A DNA stretch of 64,000 bases from Armatimonadota bacterium (GTDB taxonomy: Bacteria; Armatimonadota; Chthonomonadetes; Chthonomonadales; CAJBBX01). Below the pieces are notes generated by a model that was given only the letters and a program-made list of their open reading frames with translations, searched no databases and had not been told where the DNA came from. Of this stretch, positions 34,575-44,170 are shown in pieces. Positions within the stretch are counted from its first letter, which is position 1, and the number at the start of each line of letters is the position of its first letter. The DNA is taken from assembly GCA_026392115.1 (NCBI GenBank), contig JAPLCQ010000098.1, forward strand, positions 57,400-121,399, given 5' to 3'. The translations under genes were made by a program, and so were the position numbers.

Positions 34575-35410
34575 GCCGCCGACGCTGGCTCGCGGCGCTG
34601 GATGCGCTGCTCTCGCACGGCGTCCTGATCGCCATCGGCCTGCTCTTCTTCTTGCCGTTCTACTGGCTGGTGGCCACGGCGCTGAAGCCCGACGCCCAGG
34701 TCTTCGCCATGCCGCCGGTCTGGGCGCCGCATCCGCCGCAGTGGCGCAACTTCCCGCGGGCGCTCACCTATGTGCCGTTCGGTCTCTACACCATCAACAC
34801 GCTGCGGATCTGCGCGCTCAACGTGCTCGGCACCGTCCTGGCCTGCTCGCTGGTGGCCTACAGCCTGGCGAAGGTCCGGTGGAAAGGCCGCGAGTGGGTC
34901 TTCTGGTCGATGCTGGCCACCATGATCCTGCCGGGGCAGGTGACGATGGTGCCGACCTTCACCATCTTCCGCTCCCTGCATTGGATCGGCACCATCCTGC
35001 CGCTGGTGGTGCCGCCCTTCTTCGGCAACGCGTTCAGCATCTTCCTGCTGCGCCAGTTCTTCATGACGATCCCGGACGAGCTCTCCGACGCGGCCCGCAT
35101 CGACGGTTGCTCCGATCTGGGCATCTACACGCGTCTTATCCTGCCGCTGAGCAAGCCCGCGCTGGCAACGGTGGGCCTCTTCGCGTTCATCGGCTCGTGG
35201 AACGACTTCCTGGGCCCGCTCCTCTACCTCAACGACGAGCGCTCGTACACCCTCTCCATCGGCCTGCAGTGCTTTGTGAGCCAGCACGGCGCCGAGTGGT
35301 CCATGCTCAGCGCCGCCTCCGCGGTGATGACCGTCCCGATCATCATCATCTTCTTCCTGGCCCAGCGCACCTTCATTCAGGGCATCACCCTGACGGGTAT
35401 AAAGGGGTAG
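34571..35410 (+). CDS. Sugar ABC transporter permease 2 (MalG-like)
   Basis: 279 residues, six predicted membrane segments, first one IAIGLLFFLPFYWLVATALK. The EAA-type loop reads DAARIDGCSDLGIYTRLILP. The start ATG at 34571 overlaps the stop of permease 1 (ATGA), as expected for a heterodimeric pore. The same frame stays open upstream through permease 1, but those residues are not transporter-like. Confidence 0.93.
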   Translation: MSRRRWLAALDALLSHGVLIAIGLLFFLPFYWLVATALKPDAQVFAMPPVWAPHPPQWRNFPRALTYVPFGLYTINTLRICALNVLGTVLACSLVAYSLAKVRWKGREWVFWSMLATMILPGQVTMVPTFTIFRSLHWIGTILPLVVPPFFGNAFSIFLLRQFFMTIPDELSDAARIDGCSDLGIYTRLILPLSKPALATVGLFAFIGSWNDFLGPLLYLNDERSYTLSIGLQCFVSQHGAEWSMLSAASAVMTVPIIIIFFLAQRTFIQGITLTGIKG

Positions 35411-35450
35411 GGGGCGTGGGTATTGCCGCAGATATCGTCTGGAGGGTGTG

Positions 35451-35729
35451 ATGGAGACAGTTGTCGAGGGAATAGGTAGTGACCAGTACGTCTATGTGCC
35501 GCTCGGCCGACACGTAGTGCGGGCGCAGGGCGTGTGTGGCGGCCGGCCGACGTTCAAGTACACCCGCGTTGAGGTCGCCGGGACCCTGGAGAGGCTCGCC
35601 AGTGGTGAGCCGCTCGACGCCATCCTGGCAGGCTACGGCGGGCGGGTCCCGCGGGAAGCTATCCGCGAAGCCATTGACCTGGCTCTGGAGCGGTTCCTGG
35701 GGGCGCTACCCGAATTCGTCTCGGCATGA
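35451..35729 (+). CDS. DUF433 family antitoxin
   Basis: 92 residues. The C-terminal half matches DUF433: GVCGGRPTFKYTRVEVAG, ERLASGEPLDAILAGYGG and REAIREAIDLALERF, a small winged-helix-like fold used by antitoxins. ATG at 35451 is preceded by GGAGG at five bases; GTG at 35448 is too close to that site. The stop overlaps the toxin start (ATGA), typical of type II pairs. Confidence 0.85.
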   Translation: METVVEGIGSDQYVYVPLGRHVVRAQGVCGGRPTFKYTRVEVAGTLERLASGEPLDAILAGYGGRVPREAIREAIDLALERFLGALPEFVSA

Positions 35730-36121
35730 TCCTGCTCGACGAGCAGCTGATGGGTCGCGGGATCGAGTCAGCGGTCGCTGAGTGGTATCCGGGTCCCGTG
35801 CGGTTTATCCACGAGCTACGGCCGGGCACAGTCGTCCGCGATGATGCCGTACCGTTTGTGCTGGATCGCCAGAACCAGCCCACGTTTGTGACTATCAACG
35901 AGAGCGACTTCTGGTGCAGAGTGGCAATCACGCGGGCGTTCGGTGTGGTATGCGTCGCGCTGACCGATCCCCGTGCCACCGAAGTCCCGAACCTGCTTCG
36001 CGCCCTCTTTCGCCGGTCGGGGTTTCGTACGAAGGCCCAGCGCATGGGCAAGGTCGTTCGCATATCGGGGCGCGGCATCATGTATTACAGTGCAGATGAT
36101 CCTCTCGTTCGGGCTGGGTAG
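35726..36121 (+). CDS. PIN-like (DUF5615-type) toxin
   Basis: 131 residues beginning MILLDEQLMGRGIE and containing RDDAVPFVLDRQNQPTFVTI and NESDFW, the acidic pattern of DUF5615-like PIN-fold proteins that are usually encoded after DUF433 antitoxins. Predicted metal-dependent RNase; the N-terminal D-E and the later D residues are the candidate metal ligands. Slightly longer than many members. It starts within the antitoxin stop and is followed by the convergent WD40 cassette. Confidence 0.75.
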   Translation: MILLDEQLMGRGIESAVAEWYPGPVRFIHELRPGTVVRDDAVPFVLDRQNQPTFVTINESDFWCRVAITRAFGVVCVALTDPRATEVPNLLRALFRRSGFRTKAQRMGKVVRISGRGIMYYSADDPLVRAG

Positions 36122-36178
36122 GCTCGTGTCGGTCGGTCCCGCTTGGCGCCACGCTCCAGCAACGATCACAGTGAGCTC

Positions 36179-39100
36179 CTACCGGGCGGCTCGTCGCAGG
36201 AGCGCTCGGGCCGAGTGCATCAGCGCCTCGGGTGAGCCTGGATAGATCCTTACGGCGCCGTCGCTGCAGGATGTGAGCACGCTCCGGCCGTCGGGCGAGT
36301 AGTCCACGCTCCAGACCGCGCCCGCGTGGCCGCTCACGGTGTAGAGCGGGCAGCATGTGGCCGCATCCCATACGCGCATGGTCTGGTCAGTGCTCGATGT
36401 GGCGACGTGCCTGCCGTCCGGCGAGAAGCGGGCGCACGTCACCTGGCTCGTATGCCCTCGAAGCGTTCCCGCCGGTTTGCCGTCGGCGGTGCGCCAGATT
36501 CGCGCCGTGCCGTCCATGCCTGCCGTGACGATGAGGCGCGCGTCCGGCGAGAACGAAGCCGACCAGACGGCGCCCTGCCTTGCATCGATCGTCCGTACCG
36601 GGGCGCCGTCCCGCACTCGCCAGACGCGCACCGTTCCGTCGTCGCCGCCGGTGGTCAGCAACGCTCCATCCCGGCTGAAGCAGACCGAGCGCGCAGGGCC
36701 GCGGTGCCCGCTCAACACCCTCACCGGTGCGCCGTCGGGCGCGTGCCAGAGCCGTACCGTCCCGTCGGCGCCGGCCGACGCAATCAGGGCGCCGTCAGGT
36801 GAGTAGGCAGCGCAGTTTACGGCTCCCACATGGCCCGCCAAGGTAACGAACCCCGTCGTCTGGTCGGGCAGGTTGTGGTGATCGAATGCGCCGGTGCGCA
36901 ACGTCCAGAGCTTCAGCGGCGCGGACCTATCGGCTCCGGCTGTGACCATCCCCTCGCCTCGTGGCGCCAGGTCTACCCAGTACACGGGCCCGCCGCGGAC
37001 CTCGATGCGGCGGACCGGCGCGAGGTCCGACGACTGTTCGATCGAGACCGCCTCATCCCTGCTGGCGGTCACGATCCGCCGGCCGTCGCGCGAGTACGCG
37101 GCGCAGAACACGGTCTCGCGGTGGCGCAGTATGGACGGAACTACCGGCGCCCATACCTCGATGCGCCCGTCTCCTCTCGCCACGGCAATCTCGAATCCGA
37201 CGGGCCGGAACACGGCGTCGATCGCAACGCCGCGGCGGACGCCGGCGCTGCCTGGCCGCTCATCCGTCGGCATGATGGTGACGAGCGGCGGTTTGCGCGT
37301 GACCCCCGACGCCCACATGAGAACGCGGCCCTCCTGATCGACCCCGAGCAGGCGTCTGCCCTCTGGGGCAAGATGGGCCGTGCACACTGCGCTCATATAG
37401 CCGAGGTAGGATGCGTAGGAACCGTCATCGCCGACTGTCGAGATGCTCATACCCTCGGGGCTCGCAGCAATGATGTCGTCGTAGGGTCCGCCCATCGTCG
37501 CCGCCGTCGTTGGCTTGCCGCGCTGGCGCTCCAACACGTGAGACGGGTCGGTCAGGAGCCAGATGCACACGCGTCCGTCCGCTCCCGACGTGAACAAGCG
37601 ATGCCGAATCAGCGTCGAGAAGACCGCATGCGTGGCGCCGCCCGAGTGTCCGGCGAGCGTCAGGCGCGAGTTCGCAGCCGGCCCGTAGACCGCCACGCGA
37701 CCGTCGGGCAGAGCAGCGGCAAGGAGGCGGTCCGATCCGTCCCATCCTACCGCGAGTATCCTGCCTTCCGGCGCGATGAACTCGGCTGAGCGCCGGCCCG
37801 TGGCCAGATCCCACCCAACGACGGTGCGCTCGCCTACCACTACGGCGAACTCCGAGCCGGCCGGCGCCGCCGCCAGCAGGCTGGGCGCGCCCTTCACCGA
37901 GAAGGCCGCGACCTCGCGACCGGTGTCGGCATCCAGCGTCCGGACGGATCCGTCGGCGTACGCCGCCAGCAATCGGTCGCCGTCGGCAGTGTAGGTCACC
38001 GCTCGCACGGGCGCCGGGCCGGGGATCGTTCGAATCCGGTACTGCGACTGCGTTGCGACCGTACCCAGGGCCTGCGTGAGCGACGCGGGCAGGGCCTCGC
38101 CTCGCCGCAGGAACTCGTCCGCTGCCCGAACGGCCGAAGCCAGAGCCGGTGTCTCAAAGCCGGGGAGTCGCGAGCGAACCGCTGCGTCTCCCGCCGCCAC
38201 CAATGCCTTGGTGCGACGTTGAGCGATCCGCATCCGACCAACGGCTTGCGCGGCTTCTGCCTTGGCCGCCGCAGCCGTCCGCGTCGCCGCTCGAGACGCC
38301 TCCTCGGCCCTGCGCCTCTCGGCAATCGCCATATGCCTCGCTTGATCAGCCTGCGCCGCACGCAGCACCGACGCCTCGGCCACGAGTTTGTGCCTGCGAG
38401 TCGCGGCTTCGCTCCGGTCTGCGTCCTGTGACCGGTGCGCGCCGTAGGAGATCGCCAGGCCCGTGACGACCATGCCGCCGATCGCCGCCGCGGCCTGCAG
38501 CGCGCCGCGGTAGAACGCCGCCTTCTGGCGTCGGACCTCGGCGCCGGGCATGTTCGCGGTGACCCATCGACGATCGAAGACCGCCCGGTAGATGCGGTTG
38601 CGGACCACGAGCCGCCCACTCTCGGCCCGAACGATCCCAGACAGGCGCAGGGCGTCGACCACGGGTTCGGTCGATACGGCCGATACCCGCCCGCGCCGCG
38701 CCAGAACCCTGGAGTACCGGTCGAGCACCGCCGCCGCGTCCCCGACCATGGCGGAGGGGTGCAGAAGCCTGTCGCGCACGACCGTCAGGTTGTCCTCGCT
38801 CTCCGAGCAACCCCTGTGCAGGAAGGCCCGGGCGCAGGCCGCGTCCACCGCCCGGCGGGACAATCCCGCCCCGGCCTTCCGGACCTCGCTGCAGAGCCGC
38901 TGTGTCAGGTAAGGGTGGCCGCCGGTCCAGAAGAGCACCCGCCGCAGCGCCGCCCGCGCCGCGGGGTCGCACGGGCCGTCGAGACCGGCCAGCAGCGGCT
39001 CGGCCTCTGCCTCGGTGAAGTCGTTCAGCTCGATGCGCCGCCCGATGTTGAACGGCGTGATCAGGGGATCGGAGATGAGCGCCGACGGGGTGCACGCGCC

Positions 39101-39658
39101 GAACAGGCAGAAGGTGAGGCGCCCGAACGCCGCGTCGTGGGCGCGCGCCAGGTAGCAGGCCCGGATGGCGGCGAAGAACTCATCGGCGCTGAAGGGAAGG
39201 CTCTGCACGACGTCGATCTCGTCGACCAGGACCACGAGCCTGCCCGCCTGGGGATCAGAGAGCAGCACATCCCGGATGGCTGAGAAGAGGCGCTGAACCG
39301 GACCAATGCCCTCGTGTTCACGCCAGTAGCGGCACATGCGCTCCTGTGCATTGAGCTGCCGAGCCATGGACGCCAGCAGCCCGCCGTACCACTGCTCCAG
39401 CGTCACGTTGCGCCCTACGGCGGTCAGGTCGACGACGGCCACGGAGGCGCCCTCGTCCCGCAGGCGGGCCGCGGCGCGGCCCACCAGCGAGGTCTTGCCG
39501 ACCTGCCGCGAGTCCAGCACGTAGCAGAAATCGCCCCGCCGCAGGGCGTCGACCAGTTCGCCGTCCGCCTTGCGCACCACGTAGGAGGGGGCGCCTGGAG
39601 TGAGAGACCCGCCCGTGACGAAGAACCGGTCCGTCGGCGGCTCTGCATCGTACGTCAC
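36179..39658 (-). CDS. Cassette 1 protein B: AAA-like ATPase-TM-WD40
   Basis: 1159 residues. Residues 1-330: AAA-like (AAA_35-type) ATPase starting FFVTGGSLTPGAPSYVVRKA, with P-loop DSRQVGKTS (about 50-58), Walker B LVVLVDEIDVV (about 141-151), and motifs PFNIGRRIELNDFTEAEAE and WTGGHPYLTQRLC. Residues 385-407: one membrane segment. Then an Ala/Arg-rich helical stretch, and WD40 repeats from about 550 to the end, clearest at the C-terminus (SPDGALIASAGADGTVRLW and following units). GTG at 39658 overlaps the stop of protein A (GTGA). Two seven-bladed propellers would fit the length. Role inferred: membrane-bound sensor partner of protein A. Confidence 0.8.
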   Translation of the reverse strand: MTYDAEPPTDRFFVTGGSLTPGAPSYVVRKADGELVDALRRGDFCYVLDSRQVGKTSLVGRAAARLRDEGASVAVVDLTAVGRNVTLEQWYGGLLASMARQLNAQERMCRYWREHEGIGPVQRLFSAIRDVLLSDPQAGRLVVLVDEIDVVQSLPFSADEFFAAIRACYLARAHDAAFGRLTFCLFGACTPSALISDPLITPFNIGRRIELNDFTEAEAEPLLAGLDGPCDPAARAALRRVLFWTGGHPYLTQRLCSEVRKAGAGLSRRAVDAACARAFLHRGCSESEDNLTVVRDRLLHPSAMVGDAAAVLDRYSRVLARRGRVSAVSTEPVVDALRLSGIVRAESGRLVVRNRIYRAVFDRRWVTANMPGAEVRRQKAAFYRGALQAAAAIGGMVVTGLAISYGAHRSQDADRSEAATRRHKLVAEASVLRAAQADQARHMAIAERRRAEEASRAATRTAAAAKAEAAQAVGRMRIAQRRTKALVAAGDAAVRSRLPGFETPALASAVRAADEFLRRGEALPASLTQALGTVATQSQYRIRTIPGPAPVRAVTYTADGDRLLAAYADGSVRTLDADTGREVAAFSVKGAPSLLAAAPAGSEFAVVVGERTVVGWDLATGRRSAEFIAPEGRILAVGWDGSDRLLAAALPDGRVAVYGPAANSRLTLAGHSGGATHAVFSTLIRHRLFTSGADGRVCIWLLTDPSHVLERQRGKPTTAATMGGPYDDIIAASPEGMSISTVGDDGSYASYLGYMSAVCTAHLAPEGRRLLGVDQEGRVLMWASGVTRKPPLVTIMPTDERPGSAGVRRGVAIDAVFRPVGFEIAVARGDGRIEVWAPVVPSILRHRETVFCAAYSRDGRRIVTASRDEAVSIEQSSDLAPVRRIEVRGGPVYWVDLAPRGEGMVTAGADRSAPLKLWTLRTGAFDHHNLPDQTTGFVTLAGHVGAVNCAAYSPDGALIASAGADGTVRLWHAPDGAPVRVLSGHRGPARSVCFSRDGALLTTGGDDGTVRVWRVRDGAPVRTIDARQGAVWSASFSPDARLIVTAGMDGTARIWRTADGKPAGTLRGHTSQVTCARFSPDGRHVATSSTDQTMRVWDAATCCPLYTVSGHAGAVWSVDYSPDGRSVLTSCSDGAVRIYPGSPEALMHSARALLRRAAR

Positions 39659-40965
39659 ACGAGGAGCCTTGCGAGGCGCCTGGCGTAGAGGCCGCACCGC
39701 GGGCGCGCCTCCTCGCGGCAGTCGCCGATCAGGACGCCCGCGCTTCGCAGGCGAAGGAACGCATCTCGGGCGCACGGCCGCCGTGCGAGGGCGTCGACCA
39801 CCGCCGAGCGCAGCGTGGCATCCGTCAGGATGGGGTCGGAGACGTGGCTGAGGTGCTCGGCGAACGGGCCGCCGTCGTGCTCGGCCTCGGCCTCCAGTTG
39901 ATCGAGCGTCCGTCCATCGGTGGCGAGCAGGCGAAGCCCCAGCCTAACGAGGAACGGATGTCCTCCGACGATGCCGGTGAACCGGTCCAGGTCGGCGGGA
40001 CCGCGAAGCGGCGCCCCGAGCAGGGCGTTGAGACGACCGACCTCATCGCGGCTGAAGTCGCGCAGCGTCAGGCGCGTGCCCGCATTGAAGGGCGACTGGT
40101 TCAGGTTCGTGATGTAGAGCTGCGCCTCGGTTGCGCAGGCGAGCACGACGGTGAGCCTGCCCCACGCCAGATGCGGCTCCAACGAGCGGCGCTCGTGCCA
40201 CGAACGCAGCATGGCGAAGAACTCGTTGGCACTGGCCTGTCCGAAGAGGCGATCAACCTCGTCGATACCGATGACGACGTGTCTCGTATCCGTGGTCAGG
40301 ACCCGGTCGAGCATGAAATGCTCCATGTTCAGCGCCGGCGACATGGAGGTCTGCCAATCCGTCTCAGCAGGGGCGAGGCCGAACTGGCCGGCCAGGCTCT
40401 CAGCCAGGGCGCGGCAGAGGCCGTCCATCTCCTGCCGCCGGCTTGCGGTGATACCCTCAAGGTCAACTACCGCGACGGCCTGGCCCGCGGTCCTGGCCCG
40501 GTGCAGGGCTCGCGCGAGCATGGAGGACTTGCCGGTCTGCCGGGGGCCCTTGATGAGCAGGATGCCGTCGCGCCGGACGATGGACGCGGCGGCGAGGCGA
40601 TCCTCCTGCCTCTCGACGTAGGCGGGCGAGCCCAGCGGCACCGCTCCGCCCACCGGTTCGTCGCCTTTGGCCAGGCCCGGCTCCGCTTGCATCGCGATCC
40701 TCTCCGCCCGCCTCCGCGCGTCGGCCACGGCGGCGTCCAGGTGATCCTCCGTCCAGCCCACGGCGTCCAGCAGCTTGGCACGAGCGCCGGGCGACAGGTC
40801 CCGATGTCCGTTTTCGAGCCGGCTGAGGTGCTCGACGCTGATGCCGGCCGCAGCGGCCAAGCGCGCCTGCGTGTATCCCAGATGCAACCGCTTGTGCAGC
40901 AGAGCCTGCATCTCCATCGCCCTGACGCCGTCGTCCCCGGCCTTGCCTTCCGCCAATCTATGCAT
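39655..40965 (-). CDS. Cassette 1 protein A: XRE helix-turn-helix fused to AAA-like ATPase
   Basis: 436 residues. An N-terminal Cro/C1-type HTH (YTQARLAAAAGISVEHLSRL then ENGHRDLSPGARAKLLDAVG, about residues 31-71) is joined to an ATPase with P-loop GPRQTGKSS (about 140-148), Walker B VVIGIDEVDRLF (about 230-241), PFNAGTRLTLRDFSRDEV and GGHPFLV. These last motifs are shared with protein B, so the two ATPases are homologous. A short C-terminal winged-helix-like region ends CGLYARRLARLLV. ATG at 40965 follows GGAGG by ten bases. Predicted ATP-dependent regulator coupled to protein B. Confidence 0.8.
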   Translation of the reverse strand: MHRLAEGKAGDDGVRAMEMQALLHKRLHLGYTQARLAAAAGISVEHLSRLENGHRDLSPGARAKLLDAVGWTEDHLDAAVADARRRAERIAMQAEPGLAKGDEPVGGAVPLGSPAYVERQEDRLAAASIVRRDGILLIKGPRQTGKSSMLARALHRARTAGQAVAVVDLEGITASRRQEMDGLCRALAESLAGQFGLAPAETDWQTSMSPALNMEHFMLDRVLTTDTRHVVIGIDEVDRLFGQASANEFFAMLRSWHERRSLEPHLAWGRLTVVLACATEAQLYITNLNQSPFNAGTRLTLRDFSRDEVGRLNALLGAPLRGPADLDRFTGIVGGHPFLVRLGLRLLATDGRTLDQLEAEAEHDGGPFAEHLSHVSDPILTDATLRSAVVDALARRPCARDAFLRLRSAGVLIGDCREEARPRCGLYARRLARLLV

Positions 40966-41281
40966 CGTACATCGGCCTCCGCAGTAACGTCGCCTCAATC
41001 AGACGGCACGTCATATCATGTCAACTCATGGCATGGTCCGTCAATAGACGCATGCAGGCGGCCGACCGCACACTGTAGGGGCACACGGCGGCGCTCGATG
41101 CGGCGCCTGTGCCGGGGCGATGGTTGGCAAGAAGCAGATGTGCCGGAGCCGATGTCTCGTGGGACGAGCCCCGCGACTGCGGAACGCAACCGGCCAGACG
41201 ATGTGGCCCCACCTTACCTTGCTTGGGTCGGTCAGCGCCGCGTGGAGCGGCTGGCCATGCACGCCGGACATGGAGGCTGAC
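40966..41281. promoter_or_regulatory. Intergenic region upstream of cassette 1
   Basis: 316 bases without a supported gene. On the minus strand TTGACA (41024-41019) is a good -35 box for protein A, but no clear -10 box follows at 17 bases. It lies in the imperfect 10-bp tandem repeat TCATATCATG/TCAACTCATG (41011-41030), a possible operator for the XRE domain. The remainder shows nothing I can name. Confidence 0.35.
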
Positions 41282-41521
41282 ATGGGTGTTATCAGCGGCA
41301 TCGTGACGAAGCGGGGCGTGCCCTGGGAGGGTGCGCGGGTGTGCGCCAAGCTCCCGGGCCTGTATGGCATGACCCGCGAGGCGCGGACGGACCGGCAGGG
41401 GAGGTTCCTGGTGGAGTGGTCCGCCAACAGCAGCTACGTCGAGACCGTCTACCTGAACGGCTCGCCGTGCGACCACAACGTCGACAGCGGAAACGCCAAC
41501 CTGCACTATTCGGTGGACTGA
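41282..41521 (+). CDS. Small hypothetical protein, carboxypeptidase-regulatory-like
   Basis: 79 residues starting MGVISGIVTKRGVPWEGARV, followed by TDRQGRFLVEW and ending with SGNANLHYSVD. The strand pattern resembles a single carboxypeptidase-regulatory-like (transthyretin-type) domain with a G-x-V-x(n)-G-A-x-V opening and a D-x-x-G-x-F turn. There is no signal peptide. ATG at 41282 has GGAGG five bases upstream, which decides the start over a longer frame. First gene of a lower-GC plus-strand group. Confidence 0.55.
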   Translation: MGVISGIVTKRGVPWEGARVCAKLPGLYGMTREARTDRQGRFLVEWSANSSYVETVYLNGSPCDHNVDSGNANLHYSVD

Positions 41522-41608
41522 AGGGCGGGGGCCGTGTGCGACGCTGGTGCGTGGCGCAGGCGCCGGATAGCGGGGTCACAGGTCGGTTCATGTGAGAGGA
41601 GCTCAGCG

Positions 41609-41974
41609 ATGAAAGTCGTCTTCTCTAGAGGGCAACGGGCGGAGAAGGGCCTGCTCGGCGGCAACAAGGGTGTCACGTTCACGGTCAGTTGTCGGCTGCA
41701 GCTCAGCCAGGCTGAAAACGGGCTCGTGGAGAAGTACTGGCCCGCGGACACCATGATGGGATCGTCGGATGACTCGATCGCCCTCGGCGTGCGGCTTGGG
41801 ACGAGGAAGCCTGGTGTGCGCCTCGCGGACCTGACCCAGGGATGCTCGGCTGAGGGCAAGAGTGTCGGCACGATGCAAGAGGTCGAGTCGCTGATTGTAA
41901 CAGTCTGCCGCAGCTTCAGCAACTACATTACGGCGGCGGCCGAGTACCAAGGCGAGCAGGCGGTGGAGCTCTAG
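41609..41974 (+). CDS. Hypothetical protein
   Basis: 121 residues, MKVVFSRGQRAEKGLLGGNK onward, no signal peptide or membrane segment, mixed strand/helix pattern. I do not recognise a family. ATG at 41609 follows GAGGAG at a good distance. It lies between the small 41282 gene and the ankyrin gene, all in the same direction, and may be transcribed with them. Confidence 0.5.
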   Translation: MKVVFSRGQRAEKGLLGGNKGVTFTVSCRLQLSQAENGLVEKYWPADTMMGSSDDSIALGVRLGTRKPGVRLADLTQGCSAEGKSVGTMQEVESLIVTVCRSFSNYITAAAEYQGEQAVEL

Positions 41975-42078
41975 CGTAACGGGGCCGTTGCTCAGGGCGC
42001 AGACCCAGCGTTGGATGCCGGTCAGGGAATCCGGGCAGGGGGTCGGCTGGTGCGGCGTCCATGGGTCGGGGGATTACT

Positions 42079-44148
42079 ATGCCAGTCGTAGCAGATCTGA
42101 CGGCACGAGACTTGAACGGCAACACGGAACTTCATAGGCACGCCTTCAAGGGGCGAACCGATGCGGTCTGCCATCTGATCGCAGCCAGCGTCGACATCAA
42201 CGCGAAGGGAGGCGGTGGCGAGGCTCCGCTCCACGCTGCGGCACGCATGGGCCATGCGGGTCCGTGTCAGGCATAGATTAATGCGGGCGCGGACCTGAAT
42301 GCGCGGTGTGATCTCGGTCAGACGCCGCTGCATGACGCCGCTCAAGCGGGAGAGAGCGAGACGTGCCGATTACTGATCTCTGCCGGCGCTGACCTGGAAG
42401 CCGCGAACAAGAGCGGCTTCACCCCCCTCCACCTTGCGGCCTTCAAGGGGACGGTCGACGCGTGCCAAGCATTGATCGACGCCGGTGCAGACGAGAGCTC
42501 CGAAGGCACGGGTGGGATCACCCCGTTGCAGCTTGCACAGGATCAGGGGCACCTAGACGTGGTTCGCCTCCTGCAGGATGCGTGGGGGGAAGTAGCTAAG
42601 CTCGACGAGTTCCTAGCGGGCACTGACGTGAATCTCCTGCTTGACGGGTTCACGCTTCTTCACCGTGCCGCCGATGGCGGCAACCTGCCGCTGTGCCGAT
42701 CGCTGATCGCGGCCGGAGCCGATGTGGACTTGGTCGCCGCGTCGGGTGACACAGCGCTCCTCTTCGCCGCGGCAAAGGGACATGCTGGGGCGTGTCGCAT
42801 ACTGATCGCCGCAGGCGCCACGCTGAATCTGGCCAAACCTGATGGGACTGCTCCGCTACACTTCGCGGCCGGCAATGGGCACGTGGAGACGTGCCGAGTT
42901 CTGACGGCAGCCGGTGCTGACCTGGGCTTAACTGACACCGACGGGGCGACGGCCATGCATAAGGCCGCCGAGTCAGGCCAAGTCGGTGCCTGTCGTGCAC
43001 TGGTCGCCGCCGGCGCAGACGTGCACGCGATGGACGACGAAAGCCGGACACCACTGGACGTAGCTAAGTGGAGCTGCGATCTGATCACCTACGCATCGCT
43101 CCGCACCATCCTTACTGACCCCGGAGCAGATGTCAGTCCGGATGGCTGGACACCGCTCCATACAGCGGCGATCTCGGGCACGGCTGAGGCTTGCCGGGCG
43201 CTAGTCGCATCTGGGGTCGATGTTAACGCGAAGGACGTCGATGGCTTCACGGCACTCCACAGGGCGGCGTCTGAGGGGCGGGCAGCTTTATGCAGCGCAC
43301 TGTTGTCTGTTGGCGCCGATGCGAACGCCGAGAACAACGACCGCTTCATGCCGCTCCACGGCGCATGCATGACCGGGTGCGCCGAGGCCTCGCTGGTCTT
43401 GATCGCCGCCGGTGCGGCTGTCAACGCTCGCGGCGGTACCAACCTCCGATGGACGCCGCTCCACAACGCCGCTTCGGGCGGGCCTCTGGAAATCTGCCAG
43501 GCGCTAATCAGGGCGGGTGCCGACGTCACGGCTGAGGATCATGGTGGCTTCACTCCGTTGCATATGGCAGCAGCGAATGGAGCGAAAGAGATCTGTCAGA
43601 GCTTGATTGCCGCTGGAGCCCGGGTGAACGCGGCAGGCGGTTTCCGCGGAACTCCGCTACATGACGCTGTCGCCAATGGCCACGTTGAAGTAAGCCGCGT
43701 GCTGCTCGCCGCCGGGGCGGACCTCACCGCCACCGATAGTAGCGGCAAGACCGCTCTCGACCAGGCAGGCAACAACCGCGATCTCATCGCCCTCTTGCAG
43801 TGGCGCGACGCGTGCACGGTACCGTCCACCGGTAAGCTACCCCCGTCATTGGGCGCTATAGGTGCCAATGCGGGCGACCAGGTCAATGCGTCGTCAGCCG
43901 TGGTGGATACGCCGAAACGGACAGGCGACGCGGAGAAGGTGGTGGCCAATCCGAAAATCGTTCAGTACGTTCCTGCGCTGGCCGTACTCGTGGTCCTCGT
44001 CTTGGGGGCGTGGTGGCTGACGGCAAGCCGGTCTCGCCCTGACACGCCAGCGTCGGTGCCGGGAACCTCGGCCTCAACGTCCACAGGTGTCGCGGCTACG
44101 GCGGCTGAACTCACCCGCCGTAGCCAAACGGGGTTGTTCGAACGGTGA
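42079..44148 (+). pseudogene. Ankyrin-repeat membrane protein broken by in-frame TAG
   Basis: One frame of 690 codons encodes about 17 ankyrin repeats and a C-terminal membrane segment (YVPALAVLVVLVLGAWWL) with a short tail, but codon 66 is TAG (42274-42276). It falls inside a repeat: upstream ends GHAGPCQA and downstream continues INAGADLNA, exactly where other repeats have A-L-I, so a Leu codon (TTG) probably became TAG. Restart is possible at TTG 42472 but would lose about four repeats. Either a pseudogene, a population variant or a sequence error. It would be a membrane-tethered protein-binding scaffold. Confidence 0.8.
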
Positions 44149-44170
44149 TTGGACAGCAAAGGAGTGAGGA

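Noticed and set aside
42472..44148. Separate ankyrin gene starting at TTG 42472
   Set aside because: The same frame already encodes ankyrin repeats from 42277 and before the TAG, so this is the 3' part of one broken gene, though restart there cannot be excluded.
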